Shown here: positions 34,757 through 43,934 of the stretch, one piece after another
Position numbering within the stretch: position 1 is the first letter of the stretch
How the letters are laid out: every line of letters starts with the position of its first letter
Assembly: GCA_964548175.1 (NCBI GenBank)
Contig: CAZJQS010000023.1
Span: 7,150 to 71,149 of the forward strand
Reading direction: 5' to 3'
DNA length: 64,000 nt
From: JANQPA01 sp964548175
Lineage (GTDB): Bacteria; Bacteroidota; Bacteroidia; Chitinophagales; Saprospiraceae
Notes under the pieces: generated by a model
Seen by the model: only the letters and a program-made list of their open reading frames with translations
Told to the model about the DNA's origin: nothing
Database searches by the model: none
Program-made: the position numbers and the translations under genes

Positions 34757-35397
34757 TGTTCTCAAGCGATATAAAAGACCAGGATATGGGCGGCACTGTG
34801 TTGCCCCGGCCCTTTTATGTCCGGGAGGATGTAATACAGATCAGCAAAGACCTGTTAGGAAAATACCTGGTCACGTATATTGAAGAACAACTTACTTCAG
34901 GAATGATCGTCGAAACGGAAGCCTATCGTGCTTCCGACGATAAAGCCTGTCATGCGTATAACAACCGGCGGACCCCGCGCACCGAGGTCATGTTTGCCGA
35001 AGGTGGAAGAGCATATGTTTATCTCATTTACGGCATCCACCACCTTTTTAATGTGGTAACCGGCCCGCAAGATAACGCCCAGGCCGTGCTGATCCGGGCC
35101 GTACAACCCGTGGATAACATCGAACTAATGCTGAAACGCCGTGGCCACCAAAAGCTTCGTCCACAATTAAGCGCCGGCCCGGGCGTTTTATCCAAAGCCT
35201 TAGGCATTAAAACCGAACTGAGCGGAGAAAGCCTGCTTCAAGCCGGCGGCTCCATCTGGATCGAAGACCGCAAAACGATCATTCCCAAAGAGAAGATCAT
35301 CGCCGGCCCGCGCATCGGCATCAGCTATGCAGAAGAATGCGTAAGCTGGCCCTGGCGATTTAGGATCAAAGGCTCTGATTGGACGAGTAAAAATTAA
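34756..35397 (+). CDS. DNA-3-methyladenine glycosylase (AAG/MPG family)
   Basis: This encodes 213 residues of the AAG fold. Family segments: LGKYLVTYIEEQ, then GMIVETEAYRASDDKACHAY with the catalytic Glu, RGRAYVY-like GGRAYVYLIYGIHHLFNVV with the intercalating Tyr, and AGPGVLSKALGI. It excises alkylated purines such as 3-methyladenine and hypoxanthine in base-excision repair. The ATG overlaps the guaB stop, so it is translationally coupled to guaB. The link between purine synthesis and removal of hypoxanthine from DNA is suggestive but inferred. Confidence 0.92.
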   Translation: MFSSDIKDQDMGGTVLPRPFYVREDVIQISKDLLGKYLVTYIEEQLTSGMIVETEAYRASDDKACHAYNNRRTPRTEVMFAEGGRAYVYLIYGIHHLFNVVTGPQDNAQAVLIRAVQPVDNIELMLKRRGHQKLRPQLSAGPGVLSKALGIKTELSGESLLQAGGSIWIEDRKTIIPKEKIIAGPRIGISYAEECVSWPWRFRIKGSDWTSKN

Positions 35398-35412
35398 AGC
35401 GTACACATCAAT

Positions 35413-36696
35413 ATGAAAAACAGCATTCTTTTTTTCTTTTTTCTCCTTTTTCTGAATTGCCTTCCGCTAAGCGGACAACAAAGCGACCCCAAAAACTATG
35501 ATCACGTTTACAGGGATAACATCCGTTCCGTCAAATTTCATATTGACGGCCTTTTTACCAGCTATCCCATTATCGAGCTCAACAGCAACAGTCAGTTGCG
35601 GCTTTCTTTTGATGACCTTGATGCCGACACTAAAAACTATGTCTATTCCTTTATCCATTGTGACCGGGACTGGCAGCCTTCCCAGCTTACCGAAATGGAG
35701 TACCTGGAAGGATTCTCAGAAGAACAGATACAGGATTTTCGCTTTTCCTTTAAAACCATTAAAGCGTATACCCATTATGAGATCCTGTTGCCCAATAATT
35801 ACGTCAGGTGGACCAAATCGGGTAACTACCTGCTGGTGGTTTACGATTACGACCGGCAGAAGGCGCCGGTCATCACCCGGAGGTTCATGGTAGTGGATAG
35901 CCGGGTACAAATCTCTCCTCAACTTGTCCGCCCAGCCAAAGCCAGCAAAGCCACCACCCATCAGGAAATCGACTTCGCCATCAACCACGAAAAATTCCCG
36001 CTGCGCAATCCCCGCATGGAAATTAAAGCCTCCATATTGCAAAACGGACGATGGGATAATGCCATTCAGGATGTGGAGCCCTTATTCCTACGCAACAATC
36101 TGATGCTTTTTGACTATCAGGACCGCATCGTCTTTCCCGGAGGGAAGGAGTTCAGGTCGCTGGACATGAGAAGCCTGAGGCGAATAGCGCAAAACGTTTC
36201 TTCCATCGACCGGCTGGATACGATTTTTGAAGTGACCCTTTACAAAGACCGAAAATTGGCCGGGCAGTCTTACCTGACGCGCCAGGACCTGAACGGCAAT
36301 TTCGTCATTGAATCTCTTGATGAAAGTAACAACGACCTGTCAAGCGACTATGCCAACGTCCTGTTTTCCCTATATAGCCCACAGCCCATCTATGATAAAG
36401 ACCTCTTTGTTGTTGGCAGTTTTTGCGATTGGGAAATGACGGATCGCAACAAAATGGTGTACAACAACATCATTAACGCCTATGTTGCCAAGATCACCCT
36501 TAAACAAGGCTTTTATGACTATGCATACGGCGTACGACCCGCCAATGACACCAGCGTCTATTCGCCGGATCTTTCCGAGATCGAAGGTCACTGGCATGAA
36601 ACCGAAAACCAGTATACCATATTGGTCTATTATCGCCCGTTTGGAGAGCGATTTGATCAGCTGGTAGGGGCTACTACCTTCAGGTCTTTTCAATGA
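35413..36696 (+). CDS. type IX secretion system plug protein (DUF5103 family)
   Basis: This encodes 427 residues with a signal peptide (1-22, LNCLPLSGQQ). The N-terminal half is a beta-sandwich (DHVYRDNIRSVKFHIDG, then SFIHCDRDWQPSQLTEMEYL), and the second half contains DLFVVGSFCDWEM and GFYDYAYGVR, resembling carbohydrate-module-like folds. This pattern is the DUF5103 family, known as the Plug that closes the SprA translocon of the T9SS in Flavobacterium. It supports a functioning T9SS encoded elsewhere. It ends in a 17-bp overlap with the convergent gene. Confidence 0.85.
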   Translation: MKNSILFFFFLLFLNCLPLSGQQSDPKNYDHVYRDNIRSVKFHIDGLFTSYPIIELNSNSQLRLSFDDLDADTKNYVYSFIHCDRDWQPSQLTEMEYLEGFSEEQIQDFRFSFKTIKAYTHYEILLPNNYVRWTKSGNYLLVVYDYDRQKAPVITRRFMVVDSRVQISPQLVRPAKASKATTHQEIDFAINHEKFPLRNPRMEIKASILQNGRWDNAIQDVEPLFLRNNLMLFDYQDRIVFPGGKEFRSLDMRSLRRIAQNVSSIDRLDTIFEVTLYKDRKLAGQSYLTRQDLNGNFVIESLDESNNDLSSDYANVLFSLYSPQPIYDKDLFVVGSFCDWEMTDRNKMVYNNIINAYVAKITLKQGFYDYAYGVRPANDTSVYSPDLSEIEGHWHETENQYTILVYYRPFGERFDQLVGATTFRSFQ

Positions 36697-37201
36697 CATC
36701 TCTGGCCCTGAGGGTAAAGCCGGACTCGAAATAAAGGCCATCCTGGGTGAAGGAGGCGATCCTGTATTCTATTTTCAGAGCAATCAGCCCCAAAGGACCG
36801 GGGCAAAGAACATGAGCCGGAGCAGATTTCCCGGATTCGAAGGGCATGTCCTCGGCCAGCCATAACTTAATGGTTCGGCAGGTAGAAAAATAGCCCTGGT
36901 CTTTCTGAAAAGAGAGGATCACATAAGGCCTGCATAGCTTACCTGCGATCCATTCCGGTGGGTCGGACATATTCTCAAAGAAAAAAAAGGGAGTGGATGC
37001 TCCTCTTTCCATCAGAAGGGTATCTGTATCCGGAAAAATGCCTTCCTGCTCAAAGTGAAAAGCAAGGACGCTATGATGGTCTTTTGGTAACCATTCGTAG
37101 AGAATGGTACCCCTGAAAAATCGCTCATCCTGAGCAGTAAAATAGCCCAAACTTGTTATAGCCAAAAGAATGATCATACAGATGGAAGACAAATGATTCA
37201 T
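36680..37201 (-). CDS. small exported protein of unknown function
   Basis: This encodes 173 residues. The ATG at 37201 gives a signal-like segment MNHLSSICMIILLAITSLGYF. The remainder has four aromatic clusters, for example STPFFFFENMSDPPEWI, and a Cys in each of CRPYVI and STCRTIK. The longer frame from 37300 has no signal. I do not recognise it. Its 3' end overlaps the end of the plug gene by 17 bp in convergent orientation, with no room for a terminator. Confidence 0.55.
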   Translation of the reverse strand: MNHLSSICMIILLAITSLGYFTAQDERFFRGTILYEWLPKDHHSVLAFHFEQEGIFPDTDTLLMERGASTPFFFFENMSDPPEWIAGKLCRPYVILSFQKDQGYFSTCRTIKLWLAEDMPFESGKSAPAHVLCPGPLGLIALKIEYRIASFTQDGLYFESGFTLRARDVIEKT

Positions 37202-37515
37202 CGGATTATTGGTTTTTAGTTCTTGATGAGGAAGATATTTTCTTTTTCTGAGAAAGCCACGGACAGTGAACACCGGAAAAAGGATGGATTTTCCCGCCAT
37301 TTTACCAAAAAAACATGCTCAAAAGGTTAACGCACAGTTAACTACCCTACTCTAATGGTTACTTTCGATACCGTTTTTTTTTTGAAAAAAAGTTACCTGT
37401 AATCAAATGGAAAGAATGCGTTTTTATCCATAATTCGATTGTATTGATATAAAAATTTCGGCTACTCGGCGCAACTTTCCTACCTATGTGAAAACTTATA
37501 GTTGAAGCTTCAAAA
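37202..37515. other. 314-bp divergent gap, no gene identified
   Basis: This AT-rich region should hold the promoters for the leftward exported protein and for the rightward TolC-adaptor operon. I see a run TTTTTTTTTGAAAAAAA near 37376-37391 and a GTTAACGCACAGTTAAC inverted word near 37327-37343, but no perfect TANNTTTG box near either start. Confidence 0.35.
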
Positions 37516-38952
37516 ATGTCAACCATGCAGCGAATCGTATATTTAATATCCAGTCTGCTATTATTTTTCGTCTATACCATACAAGGCCAGGAAGTCTGGT
37601 CACTCGAAAAATGCATTGAATATGCTCAAAAGAACAGCCTTACTGTAAAGCAGGCGGAAGCCGGAGTTCAAGATGCGGAATTAGGTCTGAGTTTGAGCAG
37701 GGGGCAGCGTCTTCCATCCATCAACGGAACGGTAGGAGGCGGTATTCAGTTTGGTCGAACCATTGACCCGACCACTAATCAATTCCGGACGGACAATACC
37801 ACTTTCAACACTTTCTCCTTAAATGCTAATGTGATCCTTTTCAACGGGAACCGGATCAACAATTCTGTCGAACAAAGCAAGCTGGATCTTAAAGCAGCCA
37901 AGCTGGATACCGAAGCGACGCAATACGATCTGGCTATTCAGATCGCCAATGCCTACCTAAATATTCTTTTAGCCGAAGAGCAACTACAGAACGCCAGGAA
38001 ACAGTTGGAACTTTCTCAGGAGCAACTTGATCAGACAGACAAGCTGATCCGGGCGGGGTCATTACCTGAAAACAACCGCCTGGATATCCTGGCGCAGATC
38101 GCCAGGGATGAGCAAAATATCATTCAGACGGAGAATGCTGTGGAGTTGAACTACCTCAACCTGACTCAGCTGCTGGAATTAGATCCCGCCACCAATATGA
38201 CCATCGAAAAGCCTGACATTGACATCCCCCCCGATGCTGACACCGATCTCTATCGCGTGCGGGAAGTTTATGCAACAGCTCTTGGGATTTTACCTTCGAT
38301 AGAATCGGCAGACTTAAGGGTAGAAAGTGCCGCGCTGGGCGTGGATATTGCTAAGTCTAACCTTTTCCCGACGCTCTCTTTCGGTGGCAGTTTGAGCACC
38401 AATTATTCCAACCGTGGCGTGAGGCTGGACGGTGTGGAACAAACTTTTGAAGAAATCACCATATTGATCGACAACACTCCTGTACAGGTAGGCTTTCCCT
38501 CTGTTAATACCTTTACTTCCAAGAACCCCTATTTCGATCAACTTCAGGACAACTTTGGACAAAGCGTGGGTGTTAACTTAGCAGTTCCGATATTTAACAG
38601 AAACCAGAACCGCGTGAGCATACAGCGCGCCCGGCTCGGCGTCATCAATGCAGAACTCCAAAGTCGCCAGCAAAGACAACAGGTACAAACCAACGTTCAA
38701 AATGCCGTAGCTAACGCAAAAGCCTCACAGCGTTCTTATGAAGCAGCTCAGCTGGCTGTTAACGCCGCACAAATAGCTTTTGAAAACGCTCAAAAAAGCT
38801 ACGATCTGGGCGCTATCAACACCCTGGAATTCACTACTGCAAGAAATACCCTGGATCAGGCCAATGTGGAGCTGATCCGTTCCAAATACCAATATTTCTT
38901 TAACCTAAAAGTCGTTGACTTTTACCTCGGCAAGCCTTTAAAACTGAATTAA
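37516..38952 (+). CDS. TolC-family outer-membrane efflux protein
   Basis: This encodes 478 residues with a signal peptide (ending about 25, YTIQGQ) and two outer-membrane-efflux repeats, each starting with a helix of the type SLEKCIEYAQKNSLTVKQAE and with long periplasmic coiled coils rich in Ala and Gln (QLQNARKQLELSQEQLDQTDK). It forms the trimeric exit duct of a tripartite pump. The adaptor gene follows after 3 bp. No permease is encoded in this cluster, so the inner-membrane partner must lie elsewhere. Confidence 0.92.
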   Translation: MSTMQRIVYLISSLLLFFVYTIQGQEVWSLEKCIEYAQKNSLTVKQAEAGVQDAELGLSLSRGQRLPSINGTVGGGIQFGRTIDPTTNQFRTDNTTFNTFSLNANVILFNGNRINNSVEQSKLDLKAAKLDTEATQYDLAIQIANAYLNILLAEEQLQNARKQLELSQEQLDQTDKLIRAGSLPENNRLDILAQIARDEQNIIQTENAVELNYLNLTQLLELDPATNMTIEKPDIDIPPDADTDLYRVREVYATALGILPSIESADLRVESAALGVDIAKSNLFPTLSFGGSLSTNYSNRGVRLDGVEQTFEEITILIDNTPVQVGFPSVNTFTSKNPYFDQLQDNFGQSVGVNLAVPIFNRNQNRVSIQRARLGVINAELQSRQQRQQVQTNVQNAVANAKASQRSYEAAQLAVNAAQIAFENAQKSYDLGAINTLEFTTARNTLDQANVELIRSKYQYFFNLKVVDFYLGKPLKLN

Positions 38953-38955
38953 CAT

Positions 38956-40362
38956 ATGGCAAAGCGAAAAAATAGAAACCTGCTCATTTGGGTCCTTGTC
39001 GGACTTATCGGTATACTGATCGTCGCCGCAATTATCCGCAACAGAAACAAACCCAAAGGTGAAAGAGTGAACACCGAAAAAGCAGAACGACGCACCATCA
39101 AGGAAATGGTAGCGGCAAGTGGCAAAATATTCCCACAAACGGAAGTAAAGATCAGCTCCGACGTCTCGGGCGAGATCGTAGAATTATTCGTAGAAGAAGG
39201 TGATTCCGTCGAAGTCGGTCAGGTACTGGCCCGCATCGATCCCGACGCCATCGAATCACAGGTGGAGCGGGGAATAGCCAGCGTCAATAGCGCCAAAGCT
39301 CAGCTCGCTAACGCCAAAGCCAATGTCGAAAACATAAAAGCTCAAAAACAACAGATCATCGCGCAGCTTCAAAATGCCAGGGAAATCCATGAAAGGAATG
39401 AGGGGCTCTTCAAGGAAGGAGCCATTTCGGAAGCAGACTTTCAGAACTCCCTTTCCAATTTAAGAGCCCTGGAAGCTAACCTGCAGGCCTCCGAAGCTTC
39501 TATACGCTCCGCACAGGAGAATGTGCGGGCTTCAGAGTTTAATGTAAAAAGCGCCGAAGCATCCTTGAAAGAGCTCCAGACAAGCCTGAGAAGAACCACC
39601 ATCTACGCCCCCATGAGCGGGACGGTCTCCCAAATGAATGTAGAAGAAGGCGAACGCGTCGTAGGAACCATTCAGATGGCAGGCACCGAAATGATGCGCA
39701 TCGCTAACCTTAACGCTATGGAAGTTCGCGTAGAAGTGAGTGAAAATGATATCCCTCGTGTTTCTATGGGGGATGAAGTGGAAATAGAAGTAGATGCTTA
39801 CATCGACCGCAAATTCAAGGGTAACGTCACTCAAATCGCCAATTCGGCCAACAGCGCGACCGGAACGGGCACTATTTCCCTGACCAGCGATCAGGTCACC
39901 AATTTCGAAGTACGCATCTCCATCAATGCCAGCTCCTACTCCGACCTGATCTCCGAAACCAACCGCTTCCCCTTCCGCCCGGGTATGTCCGCCTCCGTAG
40001 AAATTAATACCGAAACCCGGAAGGACGTCGTCAGCGTCCCCATCCAGGCCGTAACGGTGCGAGACCTGGAAGAAGAAATGAAAAAAGAAGGGGGCCAGGC
40101 TAAAACAGTTTCCGCCACTGAAGACGGGGATCTCGACAGAGATGAAGATGACCTGACCGAGGTCATATTCCTCGTAAAGGGAGATACTGTGGACATGGTG
40201 CAGGTCATTACAGGCATACAAGATGATTCCTATATCGAGATACTAAAAGGTGTCCAGGAAGGCGAGGAGGTCGTCGCCGGTCCTTATACGGCTGTCTCCA
40301 GAAAGTTAAAACAAGGTATGACCGTCCAGGTCGTCAAAGAAGACGAAGTCTATCAAAATTAA
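38956..40362 (+). CDS. MacA-like periplasmic adaptor (membrane fusion protein)
   Basis: This encodes 468 residues with one N-terminal transmembrane helix (about 9-27, LLIWVLVGLIGILIVAAII). The lipoyl halves flank a very long coiled-coil hairpin (about 100-215): VSGEIVELFVEEGDSVEVGQ before it and TIYAPMSGTVSQMNVEEGE after. A beta-barrel and membrane-proximal domain follow. The long hairpin and the inner-membrane anchor suggest a MacA/ABC-type rather than RND adaptor. A MacB-like permease is not found downstream; instead a DUF2064 gene follows after 15 bp. Confidence 0.9.
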   Translation: MAKRKNRNLLIWVLVGLIGILIVAAIIRNRNKPKGERVNTEKAERRTIKEMVAASGKIFPQTEVKISSDVSGEIVELFVEEGDSVEVGQVLARIDPDAIESQVERGIASVNSAKAQLANAKANVENIKAQKQQIIAQLQNAREIHERNEGLFKEGAISEADFQNSLSNLRALEANLQASEASIRSAQENVRASEFNVKSAEASLKELQTSLRRTTIYAPMSGTVSQMNVEEGERVVGTIQMAGTEMMRIANLNAMEVRVEVSENDIPRVSMGDEVEIEVDAYIDRKFKGNVTQIANSANSATGTGTISLTSDQVTNFEVRISINASSYSDLISETNRFPFRPGMSASVEINTETRKDVVSVPIQAVTVRDLEEEMKKEGGQAKTVSATEDGDLDRDEDDLTEVIFLVKGDTVDMVQVITGIQDDSYIEILKGVQEGEEVVAGPYTAVSRKLKQGMTVQVVKEDEVYQN

Positions 40363-40377
40363 CCATTCGGAGGCCTT

Positions 40378-40974
40378 ATGAACGCGCTCCTTATTTTTAT
40401 CAAGAATCCGGTCAAAGGCAAGGTAAAAACACGCCTGGCCCAAACTGTAGGAGAAGACCAAGCTCTGATGATCTATCTTGAACTGCTCAGGCACACGCGG
40501 GATATCGCGCAACAGGTCGACGCCAACCGGTTGTTGTATTACAGCCATTTTATTGATCAGGAAGATGAATGGAGTAAGGACATCTTCCATAAAGTCCTGC
40601 AGCAGGGCAACGATCTGGGAGCAAAAATGGGGAATGCCTTTGAGCAAGCACTCTCCACCCATAAAAAAGCTGTGATCATTGGCAGCGACTGCGCTTCGCT
40701 TACTCCGGAGATCGTCAATGAAGCTTTCCGATTGCTGGATCACTATGATTTTGTATTGGGCCCGGCTATAGATGGTGGGTATTATCTGCTGGGGATGAAG
40801 TCCTTTTATCCGGAAGTCTTTGAAAACATAGCCTGGAGTACCGATGAGGTCGCGGCAGCCACTATAGATCGCATCGACGCGCTTCACAAAACTTACAGCC
40901 TGCTTCCGCTGCTATCCGATATTGATTATGAGGAGGATTGGAAGAAATATGGATGGCCGTTAAAAAAATCTTAA
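40378..40974 (+). CDS. DUF2064 / TIGR04282-family glycosyltransferase-like protein
   Basis: This encodes 198 residues of the GT-A fold. The N-terminus MNALLIFIKNPVKGKVKTRLA and the motifs LGAKMGNAFEQAL, VIIGSDCASLTP and GPAIDGGYYLLGMK are the marks of this family, members of which were linked to arsenosugar synthesis. The true donor and acceptor here are unknown, and no other arsenosugar gene is nearby. The end SDIDYEEDW is also typical. It is probably in the same transcript as the TolC-adaptor pair. Confidence 0.88.
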   Translation: MNALLIFIKNPVKGKVKTRLAQTVGEDQALMIYLELLRHTRDIAQQVDANRLLYYSHFIDQEDEWSKDIFHKVLQQGNDLGAKMGNAFEQALSTHKKAVIIGSDCASLTPEIVNEAFRLLDHYDFVLGPAIDGGYYLLGMKSFYPEVFENIAWSTDEVAAATIDRIDALHKTYSLLPLLSDIDYEEDWKKYGWPLKKS

Positions 40975-41038
40975 TCCTTCATTAAAAGTGCACGTTTCCT
41001 TATTTTAGTCAAACTTTTTTTTCGCAAAAGGACACCCA

Positions 41039-41500
41039 ATGAAGTTATTCTATATACTAGGCATTACACTGATCTGGGCGTGCAGCCTCTCCGCCCAAAA
41101 AGACATTGAAGGATTATGGGAAGGGACTATATCTTTTGGAGGTATTTATTCCACCAAAACGTATAAATTTCAGCTCTACCTGCAGACCCGGGGTAAAAAA
41201 ATAGTGGGTAAAACCCAGGTCCACCTCAACGAGCAAGACATTATTGAGATGGAAGTGTCCGGATATATGTACGGGGACCGGTCCGTTTATATGGAAGAAT
41301 TCAAGTTCGTACCCGTAGTGGGTGATGAAGACGCCGTCAAGCCTCCCTTTTATCGAAAATATCAGTTCCTCCATAACCGCAGCATCTGGGAATCCAAACT
41401 GGAAGGTTACTGGCAGGAGATCAATCGTGATCCTCTTGATCAAAAAAGAGAAAGAGGAAAAATCAGCCTGACCAGGGTCAAGCGAACAGCAAAGCCTTAA
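41039..41500 (+). CDS. small secreted protein of unknown function
   Basis: This encodes 153 residues with a signal peptide (1-19, LIWACSLSAQ). The mature part begins KDIEGLWEGTISFGG and alternates strands (KTYKFQLYLQ, KKIVGKTQVHL, DIIEMEVSGYM), suggesting a small lipocalin-like barrel as found in many Bacteroidota proteins of this G-L-W-E-G-T type. No enzyme motif is visible. It is convergent with the cytochrome gene 42 bp away. Confidence 0.7.
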   Translation: MKLFYILGITLIWACSLSAQKDIEGLWEGTISFGGIYSTKTYKFQLYLQTRGKKIVGKTQVHLNEQDIIEMEVSGYMYGDRSVYMEEFKFVPVVGDEDAVKPPFYRKYQFLHNRSIWESKLEGYWQEINRDPLDQKRERGKISLTRVKRTAKP

Positions 41501-41542
41501 GGGGTATTTGAAAAGGCATTTGGCAGGTTTGCACGGCCTTCT

Positions 41543-42574
41543 TTAATTTCCTCTTGCCATTTCTTCAATATACGCCCTCAAATCTTCCATTTGCTGATGA
41601 CTCATTTTCTCCAGGGTATAATTCGGCATATAAGCTCTTTTTCCATTGATGGGGGAAGTCCCATATCGCCCGACCTGGTAAATCGAATACCGGGTATACC
41701 TTGAAGTGTGCTTTTCCAGGTGGCGAAAAGAAAATTTTGAATCATCCAACTTATAGAAAGAGTACTTCTTGTCTTCATGGCAATGCAGACAAGACTGGTT
41801 ATAGATCAGCTTTCCGTTCGCTGCGTCACCTTTGATATTCGGGTAACCTTCCTTGCGATCTTTGGGAGGATCTGCAAAAGTAGCAGGAGAAGCTTGTAAG
41901 TACCTGGATTTGATCAGTCGGATCATGGGCTCATTATCCATCTGCCCGTTCAGGGCTTGTTCGATCCTTCCCATTTCTTCCTCGCTGAGTTGCAGATCAG
42001 ACATTTTCAGATCGATTGTCCACAAAAAGGCCAATACGGATTCCAGTTCCCAGGGTTCCAGCCGTCGCCCCTGAGAACATTCCACTGCACAGAGCTGAAC
42101 GGCTTCTCTGAGGTCATCTTTGGCCTTTTCTACAAGGTCCCCATATTTTTTTACGTAATCGTCATTGTAAAAACCAGTGCGGTTGACGGCGCCGTAAAGT
42201 GTAGTACCCTGTAAAAAAGGAAGCCCTTTTTGCACAACATATTCCAGCCTGGCCTGCGGGTCGGATACTTTCAGATCGGGATCTTCTTTTTCGACATTGT
42301 GGCAAGAGGTACAAACAAAATGCTTGCTCTGCTTGCTGGTTCTGTTCCCGGAGGCGTCTCTGGTAATCCCTTCCAGCATCAGTTCCTTCCCTCTTTCGGC
42401 CGAAACGCCTTCGATGGTTTTATCCACCTGGTGAGGCAGGGGCTCATCTCCCAGTTTTTCGAGGATCTCAGCTACCCTATCCTCCTGATCGATTGTCTTC
42501 TTAAGAGAGGGCGACCATTGAACACACAACAGCAGCAGTCCGAGAAGAGCACCAGAATAAAATATCGATTTCAT
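41543..42574 (-). CDS. diheme c-type cytochrome
   Basis: This encodes 343 residues with an N-terminal signal/anchor (about 5-19). Two heme-binding motifs are clear: CTSCH at 88-92 and CLHCH at 262-266, each followed by distal Met-containing segments (GKRAYMPNYTLEK for the second). CAVEC at 162-166 is not a heme motif because no His follows. It is a periplasmic electron carrier or the heme subunit of an oxidoreductase. It is the last gene of a leftward three-gene cluster with a DUF5777 barrel and a CX4CH lipoprotein. Confidence 0.88.
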   Translation of the reverse strand: MKSIFYSGALLGLLLLCVQWSPSLKKTIDQEDRVAEILEKLGDEPLPHQVDKTIEGVSAERGKELMLEGITRDASGNRTSKQSKHFVCTSCHNVEKEDPDLKVSDPQARLEYVVQKGLPFLQGTTLYGAVNRTGFYNDDYVKKYGDLVEKAKDDLREAVQLCAVECSQGRRLEPWELESVLAFLWTIDLKMSDLQLSEEEMGRIEQALNGQMDNEPMIRLIKSRYLQASPATFADPPKDRKEGYPNIKGDAANGKLIYNQSCLHCHEDKKYSFYKLDDSKFSFRHLEKHTSRYTRYSIYQVGRYGTSPINGKRAYMPNYTLEKMSHQQMEDLRAYIEEMARGN

Positions 42575-42591
42575 ATCGTCCGAATTTATCT

Positions 42592-43485
42592 TTATAAATT
42601 AAACAACCTGGATACGGTAAACCCGAGTCTGAATTCGCCATCTCCCCAATCACTGGTAGTATAGGGAATAAAGTCCGTTTCCACGATGGCCCTGGCATTG
42701 GTGAAATTGACTTGGAAAACGTGCCCTCCTGTTTCGAATTCGAACCCGATGCCGAGTGCGGGGTAAAAGCCGTTTTCTGTTGTTCTGTTTTCGGAAAACG
42801 GCACGGTAAGGTCGGCGATGATGCCGACTACTTTAGACAGTTGTATGCGAGTAGCGCCGCCCAGGCTAAAAAGGCCGTTTTCGTCGCCGGAAGGCACCAG
42901 GTTTCGATAAGTATATCCGGCATTCAACTGCACAGAGAAGCCGTCCGAGAATTTCCTGGCTCCCATCAGCTGAATATGATGCGCCATACGATGGGCAAAC
43001 TTGGGGAAGGACTGAATGGCTTCGGCAGCCCCTTCCAGCTTTTCTGCCGTCGAAAGGGAGGTTACGCCCACTGCCGTCAAGGTAAGAGGAGTACTTCCAT
43101 CACTCGTTTGGCGGAGCAGGCGAATTTTGTAAACTCCGTTCAGTATTTGTCTGAGCCCGGGCCTGCCGTCCGGCAAAGAGCCCGCCCCTTTAGTCCGAAA
43201 AATACCCACCGTGAAGTTATCTGTAAAGCCATATTCTGCGCCCAATAAAACATCGGTGGCGTTCTCCAGTCCGAAAACGGTCTTAAAGCCGCCGTTAGGC
43301 CCGGCAACGTCGCCGAAGCGGTGTGAAATACGCACGTCCAGTTTGCGCTTAGGTAGCGTTTCAACGGAATGAACATTGATCACCCGGCGGTCCTTGAAGG
43401 TTTGGAAAACCATATCCTGAGCCAGACCTTTGGTAAACAGCATAGAAAAGCTCATTAAAAGCAGAAAAAGCAATGGTGTCTTCAT
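42592..43485 (-). CDS. DUF5777-family outer-membrane beta-barrel protein
   Basis: This encodes 297 residues with a signal peptide (1-22, FTKGLAQ). The motif VINVHSVETLPKRKLDVRIS, then HRFGDVAG and FGLENATDVLLGAEYGFTD, is the DUF5777 signature, followed by regular amphipathic strands to a terminal RLGFTVSRLFNL. The family is uncharacterised but in my experience is often encoded beside c-type cytochromes, as here. A role in a cell-surface redox or uptake complex is inference. It lies 17 bp upstream of the cytochrome gene. Confidence 0.82.
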   Translation of the reverse strand: MKTPLLFLLLMSFSMLFTKGLAQDMVFQTFKDRRVINVHSVETLPKRKLDVRISHRFGDVAGPNGGFKTVFGLENATDVLLGAEYGFTDNFTVGIFRTKGAGSLPDGRPGLRQILNGVYKIRLLRQTSDGSTPLTLTAVGVTSLSTAEKLEGAAEAIQSFPKFAHRMAHHIQLMGARKFSDGFSVQLNAGYTYRNLVPSGDENGLFSLGGATRIQLSKVVGIIADLTVPFSENRTTENGFYPALGIGFEFETGGHVFQVNFTNARAIVETDFIPYTTSDWGDGEFRLGFTVSRLFNL

Positions 43486-43545
43486 GATGGAATAGTTAGG
43501 ATAGTATAAGAGTATTAAAGACCTTTGGGTTTAAAAAACAGGCCT

Positions 43546-43923
43546 TTAATTTTCGGGGAATCCTTTATTCAGCCAACAGCGGACCAAATCCAGCTCTTCT
43601 TCGGAAAGCGCTCTCGGTCTTCCTTCGGGGGCATTATCCGGGGGCATGCCGATGATGGGATCGAAGCGCAGATTCAAAACCCGTTGTTCGAACTTTCCGC
43701 TTTTAAGAGCACCGGAAAGCCCGTTGTAGGTACTGTACTTTCCCGGCGCGACATCCAGGTGGCAGCCGCTGTAAGCACAGGAGCGATCAATGATCGCTTT
43801 GATGTTCAGATCATAAGAAACCTCTACTTCCTCACAATTGATCTCGCCGCTAGGCGCCGGAAGCTCATCTGCCGTGCAGGAATAGGCTGAAAAGAGGAGG
43901 ATATAAAAAAACGATGATCGCAT
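43546..43923 (-). CDS. lipoprotein with CX4CH cytochrome-like motif
   Basis: This encodes 125 residues from the ATG at 43923. The signal ends at lipobox AYSC (Cys16), and the longer frame from 44013 has no signal. After DLNIKAIIDRSCAYSGCHLD comes the potential heme attachment C-AYSG-CH (Cys49, Cys54, His55), one residue longer than usual spacing, then a TYNGLSGALKSGKF helix and a Met ligand candidate in IIGMPPDN. CX4CH hemes are known in some cytochromes, so it is likely a monoheme surface lipoprotein. It heads the cluster with the DUF5777 and diheme cytochrome genes. Confidence 0.75.
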   Translation of the reverse strand: MRSSFFYILLFSAYSCTADELPAPSGEINCEEVEVSYDLNIKAIIDRSCAYSGCHLDVAPGKYSTYNGLSGALKSGKFEQRVLNLRFDPIIGMPPDNAPEGRPRALSEEELDLVRCWLNKGFPEN

Positions 43924-43926
43924 GAA

Positions 43927-43934
43927 CAAATCTA
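43927..43934 (-). promoter_or_regulatory. -7 box three bases from the start codon of the cytochrome cluster
   Basis: The minus strand has a perfect TAGATTTG (43934 to 43927), then TTC and the ATG at 43923. The spacing equals that at guaB and implies a leaderless transcript. No clear -33 box. Confidence 0.4.
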
